Assembly (NCBI RefSeq): GCF_013166595.1
Contig: NZ_JABKKG010000009.1
Location: forward strand, 62,001 to 126,000
Direction: 5' to 3'
Length of the DNA stretch: 64,000 nucleotides
Origin: Palleniella intestinalis
GTDB taxonomy: Bacteria; Bacteroidota; Bacteroidia; Bacteroidales; Bacteroidaceae
Made by a program: the position numbers and the translations under genes. Position 1 is the stretch's first letter. Each line of letters opens with the position of its first letter. Shown here piece after piece: positions 57,612-64,000 of the stretch. Under the pieces are notes generated by a model, which saw only the letters and a list, made by a program, of their open reading frames with translations, ran no database searches and was not told the origin of the DNA.

Positions 57612-58667
57612 TTAATGTGTTGTTGTGTTCTGGTCAGGATAGACAGCGACCTTTATCACTCCGTCACGCTTCTCCTCAAACAGTGAGTAGGCTTCCTCTA
57701 TCCGTGAGAGAGGGAAGCGGTGGGTGATGAGTGGGGTGGTGTCGATTTTCCCTTCTTCGATAAGGTGCAGAATCGCCTTGCAGTCGCAGCCGTCCACACC
57801 GCCGGTCTTGAATGTCAGGTTCTTGCCATACATGTCAGGCAGTGGCAGTGCCTGCGGTTCATCGTAGAGTGCCACGACAGTGACAATGGCGTTCGGGCGC
57901 GCGCATCGCCATGCAAGCCGGAATGTGTCCTTTGCCCCTGCCACTTCCAGCACACGGTCGGCGCCGCCATGGTCGCTATGCTCCATGACAAACGCCTCGC
58001 ATTCTTCGGGTGTGGTAAGCAGCACACCGGGGTAATGCTTGCTGACGAAAGCCCGCCTCTCTGCCGACTTCTCACAGACGATGATGCGTTTCGGATTCCG
58101 GAGTATGGTGCAGAGCAGTGAGCATACTCCCGTAGGACCGGCACCAATGATGAGCACAGTGTCATCCTCCGTTATCTCAGAGATTCGCGCTGCCCAATAT
58201 CCGGTTGCAAGCACATCGCCAACGAACAGTGCCTGCTCGTCAGTGACATTGCCTGGAATGCGGTCAAGCCCTTGGTCGGCAAGTGGCACACGGACATACT
58301 CCGCCTGTCCGCCGTCGATGCGGCAGCCTAAAGCCCAGCCACCGTGAGGCGACGTGCAGTTGTTCACATAGCCATGCTTGCAGAAATAGCATTCGCCGCA
58401 GAAGGTTTCCACATTGACAGTGACACGGTCGCCTGGTTTCACTTTCGTCACCTCTGCGCCGACCTGTTCGACAACGCCGACCATTTCATGGCCTACGGTG
58501 ATGCCCTTCACGGCACGTGGGACACTGCCGTGCTTGATGTGAAGGTCACTTGTGCAGATGCTTCCCAAAGTAATCCTTACAATGGCATCGGTAGGCTCAG
58601 ACAACTCGGGCTTTGCCTTTTCAAGTAATGCAAACTTTCCTTTTTCAATGAATGTGTATGCCTTCAT
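57612..58667 (-). CDS. Zinc-dependent alcohol dehydrogenase
   Basis: A 351-residue medium-chain dehydrogenase. The start at 58667 shares its A with the TGA stop of the PAS gene (TGATG). Catalytic zinc ligands are C in GSICTSDLHIKHG, H in TVGHEMVGVVE and a downstream Cys/Asp region; the structural zinc has the Cys set in VETFCGECYFCKHGYVNNC. The nucleotide fold has VLIIGAGPTGVCSLL. Substrate unknown; it resembles secondary-alcohol or threonine-dehydrogenase-like members. It lies in a redox-rich run with a PAS domain, a flavin reductase and a glutaredoxin-like protein. Confidence 0.9.
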   Translation of the reverse strand: MKAYTFIEKGKFALLEKAKPELSEPTDAIVRITLGSICTSDLHIKHGSVPRAVKGITVGHEMVGVVEQVGAEVTKVKPGDRVTVNVETFCGECYFCKHGYVNNCTSPHGGWALGCRIDGGQAEYVRVPLADQGLDRIPGNVTDEQALFVGDVLATGYWAARISEITEDDTVLIIGAGPTGVCSLLCTILRNPKRIIVCEKSAERRAFVSKHYPGVLLTTPEECEAFVMEHSDHGGADRVLEVAGAKDTFRLAWRCARPNAIVTVVALYDEPQALPLPDMYGKNLTFKTGGVDGCDCKAILHLIEEGKIDTTPLITHRFPLSRIEEAYSLFEEKRDGVIKVAVYPDQNTTTH

Positions 58668-59008
58668 CACTCCTCCTTTTTGTCCCTGTCAAACACAGGC
58701 ATGTTGTCCGGCAGGTCAATGGCAAGCTCTATGAGTCCCGCCACGTTGCCCTCCTCGTCGTACCATGGTGTCTGGTGAATCTGCTTGTGCCTGCCGTGGC
58801 GGATAATCTGGTAAGTGTTGCTCTCCCCGGTCTCCAGCATGTGGCGGATTATTTTGTTCGCGGATTCAGGATGACAGCCATACAGGTTCTTTCCTATCGC
58901 GTTCCCGTCACGTTTTATGGCACGCTCATTCTGATAGACCACAATGCCCTCCTTGTCGCACACGGTGACAAGGAAGGATGTTTTGTCGAAATAATTGAAA
59001 TCTTTCAT
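58667..59008 (-). CDS. Stand-alone PAS-domain protein
   Basis: A 113-residue protein that is essentially one PAS domain: FLVTVCDKEGIVVYQNERAI, KNLYGCHPESANKIIRHMLE and IHQTPWYDEEGNVAGLIELA. It has no signal peptide, membrane helix or output domain, so it would act by binding a ligand or partner in the cytosol. Its stop overlaps the start of the alcohol dehydrogenase gene, and the flavin reductase gene lies 6 bp upstream. This tight packing suggests it senses the redox or cofactor state linked to those enzymes. That role is inferred. Confidence 0.8.
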   Translation of the reverse strand: MKDFNYFDKTSFLVTVCDKEGIVVYQNERAIKRDGNAIGKNLYGCHPESANKIIRHMLETGESNTYQIIRHGRHKQIHQTPWYDEEGNVAGLIELAIDLPDNMPVFDRDKKEE

Positions 59009-59014
59009 GTTGCT

Positions 59015-59578
59015 CTATTTCAGTTGCTTGCCATCCGAGAAAGCGTTGCCGACCCTGCTGCCGAGGGCAATGTAGCCATGGTGCACAGGGTCATAGGTGA
59101 TAAGGTTCATCTTCTCGATGTCTGGATTGCCGTCCTCTGCAAGATAGTCCTCATCCACAAGGATGTTGACAATCTCGGCAACGATGTAGAAACCTGTCTC
59201 CGACTCGTCAATCTTTTGTGTTATGCGGCATTCGAGGGTCATGGGGAAGTCTGTGAACACAGGTGCATTGACATGCCCGGCTTTCTCTACAGTCCAGCCG
59301 GTCTTCCCAATCTTGTCGCTCTCCTTCTTGGCAGAGACGATGCCTACATAGTCCGCTGCGACCATTGTCTCCTTTGTGGCAAATGCCACGGTGAACTCTC
59401 CGGAGCGGTAAAGGTTTTTCGTCGTGGCATGGCTGCCCATGGAAATCATTATCTCCTTCATGTCCCATTGCCCTGCCCATGCGGCGTTCATGGCGTTGGG
59501 AGTGCCGTCCTCGTTGTATGTGCCGATTATCAGCACCGGTTGTGGGACAACCCACGGTTTTGGTTCGAAGCTCTTCAT
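59015..59578 (-). CDS. Flavin reductase family protein
   Basis: A 187-residue protein of the flavin-reductase-like FMN-binding fold: PQPVLIIGTYNEDGTPNAMN, AWAGQWDMKEIMISMGSHAT, KNLYRSGEFTVAFATKETMV and a C-terminal HHGYIALGSRVGNAFSDGK. The family binds FMN and reduces flavin or acts as a partner for other enzymes. It is 28 bp after the glutaredoxin-like gene. The specific electron acceptor is not known. Confidence 0.88.
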   Translation of the reverse strand: MKSFEPKPWVVPQPVLIIGTYNEDGTPNAMNAAWAGQWDMKEIMISMGSHATTKNLYRSGEFTVAFATKETMVAADYVGIVSAKKESDKIGKTGWTVEKAGHVNAPVFTDFPMTLECRITQKIDESETGFYIVAEIVNILVDEDYLAEDGNPDIEKMNLITYDPVHHGYIALGSRVGNAFSDGKQLK

Positions 59579-59606
59579 GATGATGTGTTGTTATGATGTT
59601 TTCGTC

Positions 59607-59912
59607 TCAGCAGCCACTTCCGTCAAGGTTGCATGCCGCACCCTGTGGCTCTTCCTCCTCTTCATGCGCAAATCCGGCTTCCTCGGCTCGGAAAGTGATG
59701 GTGCCGTCCTCAAGTATGAAGCATGGGATGCCGACATATCCAAGGCGGCGCATAGGCGCGAACTCCTCCCTTGTGTCACGCAGGCGCATGAATTCCTTCA
59801 GTCGGCGCACGTGGCTGCCTATGTCAATAATCTCATAACGGCTGTTGCCTTCCGCCTGCTTCTTGACCGCTGTGCAGTCAGGGCAGGTGCTCATTACATA
59901 AATCTTTATCAT
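59607..59912 (-). CDS. Glutaredoxin-like protein
   Basis: A 101-residue protein with a redox-active CPDC motif in MIKIYVMSTCPDCTAVKKQ and a cis-proline in LGYVGIPCFILEDG. An acidic stretch EEEEEP is followed by a C-terminal tail with two more cysteines, ACNLDGSGC. The extra cysteines may form a second redox pair or bind metal. It is the first gene of the flavin reductase-PAS-dehydrogenase-queC run. Confidence 0.85.
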   Translation of the reverse strand: MIKIYVMSTCPDCTAVKKQAEGNSRYEIIDIGSHVRRLKEFMRLRDTREEFAPMRRLGYVGIPCFILEDGTITFRAEEAGFAHEEEEEPQGAACNLDGSGC

Positions 59913-59997
59913 ACTTTTGTACGTTTGGTTTATATGATATGGTTCTGTTGGGTGGCGGGAAATTTTTCTTCGTCAGGTGCTTTCCCGTTCCATGGGT

Positions 59998-60006
59998 GCA
60001 AATTTA
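59998..60006 (-). promoter_or_regulatory. -7 box for the redox gene run
   Basis: TAAATTTGC on the minus strand, 86 bases before the glutaredoxin-like start. The -33 box is not clear. Confidence 0.45.
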
Positions 60007-60211
60007 CACAAAAAAAAGATAGTAGTGCGAAGTTTATGGTTAAAATGTACTATTTCAGTGTGAGTAAAAGAGTTAAAATTAGTTGTCTCGGTATGGATAA
60101 GATGTTGTATGTATAGTGTTCCCTGAATAAAGGTTACAGGAATGAAAAGATGATAGAGGAATGATCCGCGTATAGATTAACCTGTGGTAACAAACTTTAT
60201 ATATACAGCAT

Positions 60212-60238
60212 GCCACCGCTCTGTGTGGGAGCGGTGGC
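60212..60238 (-). terminator. Hairpin after the Cys/His-rich gene
   Basis: A perfect 10-bp GC-rich stem (60212-60221 with 60229-60238) and 7-base loop, 44 bases after the stop codon at 60283. T run weak. The rest of 59913-60282 holds only the promoter above. Confidence 0.6.
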
Positions 60239-60282
60239 GGAAAATAATCTTCAACTAAATCAACAAAAACCTAAACTATGGA

Positions 60283-60588
60283 TTATCTTTTGAAATGTCT
60301 GCGCTGGCTGTGTGTTGGTGTGTGTGGCCGTGCACAGACATGCTGCTTGCAGTATTTGCACACATTGCTGTTCTTGTACATCTTGTGCTTGTGCTTGGAA
60401 GTTTTCGTGCAGTATGTGCTGCATGTTGACGGACAGCGATGACTGTCGTGCTTATGGTACTTGCATGCGTACGTCTGCCTGCAATGGTTGTGGTTATAGT
60501 GGCGCTTGCCGTCTGTGTTGCCGAAACTTGCCGTTGTACCGATGATGGTCATTATGCCTATGAGCATTCCGATGATAGTCTTTTTCAT
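60283..60588 (-). CDS. Secreted Cys/His-rich small protein
   Basis: The start at 60588 (MKKTIIGMLIGIMTIIGTTA) is supported by a near-consensus promoter at 60702-60671, which lies inside the longer open frame to 60801. The mature part of about 78 residues is packed with His and Cys: HYNHNHCRQTYACKYHKHDS, then HRCPSTCSTYCTKTSKHKHK and VCKYCKQHVCARPHTPTH. It has a cleavable signal and a strongly basic charge. This looks like a metal-binding or periplasmic protein, but I recognise no family. Confidence 0.65.
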   Translation of the reverse strand: MKKTIIGMLIGIMTIIGTTASFGNTDGKRHYNHNHCRQTYACKYHKHDSHRCPSTCSTYCTKTSKHKHKMYKNSNVCKYCKQHVCARPHTPTHSQRRHFKR

Positions 60589-60670
60589 ATCCGTAGAGTT
60601 CTTATGAGCCATGCCGGCTCTGTTATATATTACCTTATTATTGTTCTTGCCATTGTTTTTTGTTTCCGGT

Positions 60671-60702
60671 GCAAAGGTAGCAAGAAAGCATGAGGCGGCA
60701 AA
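60671..60702 (-). promoter_or_regulatory. Promoter of the Cys/His-rich gene
   Basis: On the minus strand, TTTG (60702-60699), a 19-base gap, TACCTTTG (60679-60672). Confidence 0.75.
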
Positions 60703-60844
60703 TGGTTTTCCCCTACGTTGTGGTGGGAAAATCCCTAAACATGGTAGGAATGTCGGCAGCCTGCTGTGGAAATATTGTTTTGCCATGCGATTGCCGGGCA
60801 AATATTAATAAATGGTGACAATACTATGGATTTTCTCTTTATTA

Positions 60845-60876
60845 TTTGGAATCACTATGATTTTTTTGTACCTTTG
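60845..60876 (+). promoter_or_regulatory. Promoter of the secreted OB-like protein gene
   Basis: TTTG (60845-60848), a 20-base gap, TACCTTTG (60869-60876), a near-consensus match. Transcription would start near 60882, giving a leader of about 43 bases. Confidence 0.8.
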
Positions 60877-60924
60877 CCACTGTAATTAAAAAACAAAATG
60901 TTTAACACCTAAAAACAAAAGATT

Positions 60925-61944
60925 ATGGTAAAAACTTTACGCTTTTCACTCCTTGCCATCGTGGCAATGGTTTGCAATGTAGCATTCGCTGATGCCTACA
61001 AGACTCTGAAATTCCCAGCACAGGGTGGGGAGAAAATCAATGGATACACAGATGCCTGGACAGCAACACAGGGTACAGACACCTGGACTATCGCTAATTT
61101 TAATACTTACCAGAACGGCTGGACTTACATCAAGTGTGGCAGAAGGAACAATGCATCTGTTGCAAGTATTGCTACAGATTTTGCAATGGATAAGGCTATT
61201 GGTAATGTTATGGTTTCAGTTGACAAGATTCTTGCTACTGACAAAGTGAAATCAATAAACCTTGTTGTTGCGTCTGATGCTGCATTCAATACAGTTGTCG
61301 CTACAGTTCCTGCTTCCTCCATTGAGGCAGGGGATATGCAGTTCAAGGTAGCTGAACCAAAGGCCGGACTTTACTATAAGTTAGTGTTTGACTGTGCAGG
61401 TCATTCTGCCAATGGCATCATTCAGATTTCCAAGGTTCAGTACTTTGAGGAAGGCAATGAACCGGAAATCGTTGACATCAGCAATACTCTCGAGACAGCT
61501 TACAACGTAGCAAAGGCTCACGAACTGACAGCTGCCGGAGAGGGACTTGCCACAAAGGTTTATGTAAAGGGGGTAATCACCAATATCAAGGAAGTTGCTC
61601 TTCAGTATGGTAACGCAGAGTTCACAATCAATGACGCTGATGCAGCTGGTGAGGGTATGGTTGTTTTCCGCTGCAATTGGTTTGATGGTGCTAAGTTCAC
61701 TTCTGAGAATCAGATTAAGGTTGGCGACGAAATCATTGTTTATGGCAAATTGGATGTTTATAATGGCGCTCACCAGATTACATCCGGACAGGTTGCCATG
61801 CTCAACGGTTCTACAACAGCCATCGAGAATGTTGAGGTTGCCAATGACGGCAAGCAGGCTATCTACACAATCGGCGGTCAGCAGCTTGAGAAGGCTCAGA
61901 AGGGTCTGAACATCATCAATGGCAAGAAGGTCATTGTGAAATGA
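60925..61944 (+). CDS. Secreted protein with OB-fold-like domain and sorting-type C-terminus
   Basis: A 339-residue protein with a cleavable signal (LLAIVAMVCNVAFA). The N-terminal domain (about 25-175) is beta-rich with TDAWTATQGTDTWTIANFNT, resembling a carbohydrate-binding jelly roll. The middle (about 185-295) holds TKVYVKGVITNIKEVALQYG and FRCNWFDGAKFTSENQIKVG, an OB-fold-like pattern. The C-terminus, KQAIYTIGGQQLEKAQKGLN then IINGKKVIVK, is like the short C-terminal sorting tail of Prevotella type IX secretion cargo. Function unknown. It has its own promoter and terminator. Confidence 0.75.
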   Translation: MVKTLRFSLLAIVAMVCNVAFADAYKTLKFPAQGGEKINGYTDAWTATQGTDTWTIANFNTYQNGWTYIKCGRRNNASVASIATDFAMDKAIGNVMVSVDKILATDKVKSINLVVASDAAFNTVVATVPASSIEAGDMQFKVAEPKAGLYYKLVFDCAGHSANGIIQISKVQYFEEGNEPEIVDISNTLETAYNVAKAHELTAAGEGLATKVYVKGVITNIKEVALQYGNAEFTINDADAAGEGMVVFRCNWFDGAKFTSENQIKVGDEIIVYGKLDVYNGAHQITSGQVAMLNGSTTAIENVEVANDGKQAIYTIGGQQLEKAQKGLNIINGKKVIVK

Positions 61945-62005
61945 TAGGCATTCGTGCCAAGTCGTAAAAGGCTTCACAGAAAGCATAGTTATAATAAAAA
62001 AAAGA

Positions 62006-62050
62006 GAATGGAGGACTTCCTGTTATGGAGTTCTCCATTCTTCTTTTTTG
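62006..62050 (+). terminator. Terminator after the secreted OB-like protein gene
   Basis: A 15-bp stem with minor mispairs (AGAATGGAGGACTTCC with GGAGTTCTCCATTCT, 62006-62042) followed by a T run to 62050. Confidence 0.85.
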
Positions 62051-62196
62051 TCTGAAATCCAAGCATAACAGCCCTCGGCCGGCATTACTATCGTACTTGT
62101 TATTGGTGTCGTTCGGCAAAACAAAAGAGGCTCACACAAAGCCTTCACGGAATTCCTATTGAGCCATGAAAAAGTAACCATGCCAAGGGACAAAAT

Positions 62197-62277
62197 GAAA
62201 GGTAACGATTTGCAATGTAAAGTGTTACCTTTCGTCATGCAAATCGTTACCTTTCACTCGGTAAAGTGTTACCTTTT
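62197..62277. repeat. GAAAGGTAAC repeat cluster, site 3
   Basis: A perfect 18-bp inverted pair (62197-62214 and 62238-62255, GAAAGGTAACGATTTGCA and its complement) is interleaved with two direct copies of TAAAGTGTTACCTTT (62218 and 62262). It lies between convergent genes. The 17-mer at 62218-62234 also occurs at 9034-9050. Confidence 0.8.
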
Positions 62278-62297
62278 GATATGTTATGTTAGTTGTC

Positions 62298-63236
62298 TCA
62301 ATATGTTATGTATGGTCGGAGTTTCCGTATTGTCTCCGGTTTGAATGTCGGCAGCAGGCGGAGAGCATTTATGTCGTCTATCCTTCCTTGCAGTCGGCGG
62401 TAGTCGCATATCTGCCGTGCCATCATGTAGTTTATGTATGGATGCCTGCGCAGCTGCTCGTTGGTAGCAGTGTTGATGTTTATCTTTTGTATCTTGTCAT
62501 CGTTGCCGACAGAGAAATAGGGCAGGGCAGACTCCGGGAAGTCCTCAATCTCCAGCAGTTGCTCCTTTGAGACGAATCCTCCGAGTCGCTCCCTGTACCT
62601 GAAAATCTTCCTTGCGAAGTGCGCTCCGATACCCGGAACTGTTCGCAGTGCGATGGTGTCGGACAGGTTCAGGGAGATTGTCTGTCCTTGCTGCAGCTTC
62701 CGTGGGTAAGGGATTGTTCCTGCTGTCTGTAAGGAATCGGTGGGTGAAGGGCGGTCACTTGTGTAATGGTCATGCCTTTTCTGCCTTACGGAATACAGTT
62801 CGCTTGCAGGTCGGTAGTCATCGCTGATGCGGATATAAGGCCGCAACTGGCGGTATTTCTTTGCCGTCAGACCGTACAGGCGTGCAAAATCCTCCGGGCA
62901 AGTGTACACTCCTCCGTTGGCGCGGTACTTGTAGATGCTCCTCACCTGCCACGGCTGAAGCCCCAGACCGAGAAGCACGGTGGAGTCCGCAGTGTTCGGG
63001 TCGAAGGGCTGCAACCGGATTTCCTTTTCAGGGACGGCATAGTACGCCTCCTTTTCCCTATTTCCGGACTTTGTTTTTTCTGCTTGTCCGGACCTTGGCA
63101 TATCCTCCTGTGCCATTCCATTTTCCGCTTTTTCTGTTTCTCTTGTGAAGAAAAAGATGCCAAAAGCAATGGCAACGACAAACAGACCAAGTAGCCCTTG
63201 CCTGTCATTCTTGAGTATATGGAAGAGGTTTTTCAC
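62298..63236 (-). CDS. Helix-hairpin-helix (ComEA-like) membrane-anchored protein
   Basis: A 312-residue protein with one N-terminal membrane helix (GLLGLFVVAIAFGIFFF). Three helix-hairpin-helix modules follow: FDPNTADSTVLLGLGLQPWQ (about 80-140), LNLSDTIALRTVPGIGAHFA (about 190-245) and ININTATNEQLRRHPYINYM (about 250-312). The pattern matches ComEA-type proteins, which bind DNA in the periplasm during natural uptake, although Bacteroidetes members may act elsewhere. The linker (about 145-185) is basic and low in structure. The first roughly 60 residues after the helix are charged. Confidence 0.88.
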   Translation of the reverse strand: MKNLFHILKNDRQGLLGLFVVAIAFGIFFFTRETEKAENGMAQEDMPRSGQAEKTKSGNREKEAYYAVPEKEIRLQPFDPNTADSTVLLGLGLQPWQVRSIYKYRANGGVYTCPEDFARLYGLTAKKYRQLRPYIRISDDYRPASELYSVRQKRHDHYTSDRPSPTDSLQTAGTIPYPRKLQQGQTISLNLSDTIALRTVPGIGAHFARKIFRYRERLGGFVSKEQLLEIEDFPESALPYFSVGNDDKIQKININTATNEQLRRHPYINYMMARQICDYRRLQGRIDDINALRLLPTFKPETIRKLRPYITY

Positions 63237-63270
63237 AGTCGGTTATAGGTTGTGGGGTGTCGGTTACGGG

Positions 63271-63999
63271 TTAATAGATGCCGAAAGCTCCGAGAAGAAG
63301 CACTGCCAGCATCACCGGCACGACGAATTTCAGCATCACGATGTACAGGTATTTCCTGTGGAAGGAATAGCCGTTGAGCCGCATTTCTCCGACAAGGAGG
63401 TTCGGTTTCACCACCCATCCGAACATGATGCAGGTGCATATAGCCAGTACCGGCATAAGGACATTGTTGCTTATGTAGTCGAAGATGTCGAGAATCTGTG
63501 CCGTGGCACCGTTAGGAAGCTCGTATTCAAAGTAGAAAACATTATATCCGAGGCATACAAGCACAGACCAAACAAAGCCTGTTGCAGCCATGATGACCAC
63601 CGATTTCTTCCTGCTCCAGCCCCATTTGTCCATCACACCGGCCACGATAGCCTCAAGGATGCTGACGGCACTCGTGAGGGCTGCGAAGGTTACCATGGTG
63701 AAGAACATCAGTCCCATAATCGGGCCGAAGGCTCCCATGGAGTCAAACACCTTCGGCAACGCCACGAAGATGAGTCCCGGACCTGCCGACATGCCTTCTG
63801 TTCCCATAAACACATAGACCGCCGGGATAATCATCATGCCGGCGAGGATTGCTATGGTGGTGTCGAAAATCTCTATATGGTCGATGGCTTTGCCGAGGTT
63901 CACGTCCTTTTTCATGTACGAACCGTAGGTCACCATGATACCCATGGCTATGGAAAGCGAGAAGAACAGCTGGCTCGTGGCGTCAAGGGCAACCATGAG
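63271..63999 (-). CDS. Sodium-dependent NSS-family transporter, 5' part beyond window
   Basis: The C-terminal part of about 243 residues is visible; the frame is open to the window edge, so the start lies outside. It has about seven hydrophobic helices. ATSQLFFSLSIAMGIMVTYG and GAFGPIMGLMFFTMVTFAAL, then TSAVSILEAIVAG, are the NSS (SNF) signatures that include the sodium-site helices TM6-TM8. The family imports amino acids or related small molecules with sodium. Substrate unknown. It lies 34 bp upstream of the ComEA-like gene. Confidence 0.85.
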   Translation of the reverse strand, partial: LMVALDATSQLFFSLSIAMGIMVTYGSYMKKDVNLGKAIDHIEIFDTTIAILAGMMIIPAVYVFMGTEGMSAGPGLIFVALPKVFDSMGAFGPIMGLMFFTMVTFAALTSAVSILEAIVAGVMDKWGWSRKKSVVIMAATGFVWSVLVCLGYNVFYFEYELPNGATAQILDIFDYISNNVLMPVLAICTCIMFGWVVKPNLLVGEMRLNGYSFHRKYLYIVMLKFVVPVMLAVLLLGAFGIY

Positions 64000-64000
64000 G

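Noticed and set aside
60283..60801. The long version of the Cys/His-rich gene
   Set aside because: The first 71 codons are upstream of and across the promoter, and the secretion signal begins at the internal ATG.

Overview
The window looks like a chromosomal segment of a Bacteroidales bacterium, probably Prevotellaceae or a close relative. The grounds are SusD and SGBP lipoproteins, a one-protein hybrid two-component regulator (HTCS), the Bacteroidales promoter pattern (TTTG, a 19-20 base gap, then TAnnTTTG) in front of many genes, an OstA-like protein, and a secreted protein ending in a Prevotella-style C-terminal tail. Family names come from motifs read by eye; no database search was run. 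No rRNA, tRNA, CRISPR array, prophage or intact insertion sequence was seen.

Layout. (1) 1-13.3 kb and 26.4-34.1 kb together resemble a xyloglucan utilisation locus: SusD (cut by the window edge; SusC would lie upstream), two surface glycan-binding lipoproteins, a BACON-GH5 endoglucanase, an HTCS regulator, then GH31 with a PA14 insert (alpha-xylosidase type), GH2 (beta-galactosidase type) and GH3 (beta-glucosidase type). A surface endo-enzyme would cut the chain, SusC/D would import it, and the exo-enzymes would strip xylose, galactose and glucose. (2) 13.5-25.6 kb, between the two halves and entirely on the minus strand, is an unusual island. It encodes a 68-residue peptide whose four cysteines are spaced exactly six apart, a radical SAM/SPASM maturase reduced to its C-terminal half, two tandem TonB-receptor-like barrels, an M50 site-2-protease-like membrane protein, a Wzy-like membrane protein with a TPR-like tail, and a transglutaminase-like lipoprotein. 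A TPR lipoprotein regulator is fused out of frame to the maturase remnant. I read it as a candidate ribosomally made, modified peptide (RiPP) system, apparently damaged by a deletion. (3) 34.2-39.2 kb is a TolC-HlyD-ABC-2 permease efflux operon with no ATPase gene.

(4) 40-56.3 kb is housekeeping: trigger factor, MlaE/MlaF lipid transport, a YjbR-like protein, MutL, an OstA-like protein, two parvulin isomerases, IMP dehydrogenase, RecQ, ClpX and ClpP. (5) 56.6-60 kb is a minus-strand run of a DUF1294 protein, QueC, a zinc alcohol dehydrogenase, a lone PAS domain, a flavin reductase and a glutaredoxin-like protein. (6) The end holds a secreted Cys/His-rich small protein, a secreted OB-fold-like protein, a ComEA-type helix-hairpin-helix protein and part of a sodium-dependent (NSS) transporter.

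Two dispersed repeat families sit only between genes: a roughly 100-bp palindromic REP-like element (one copy near 7.9 kb, two inverted copies at 23.1-23.3 kb) and clusters of GAAAGGTAAC units near 9.0, 25.9 and 62.2 kb. The noncoding stretches mostly hold these repeats, promoters and hairpin terminators.
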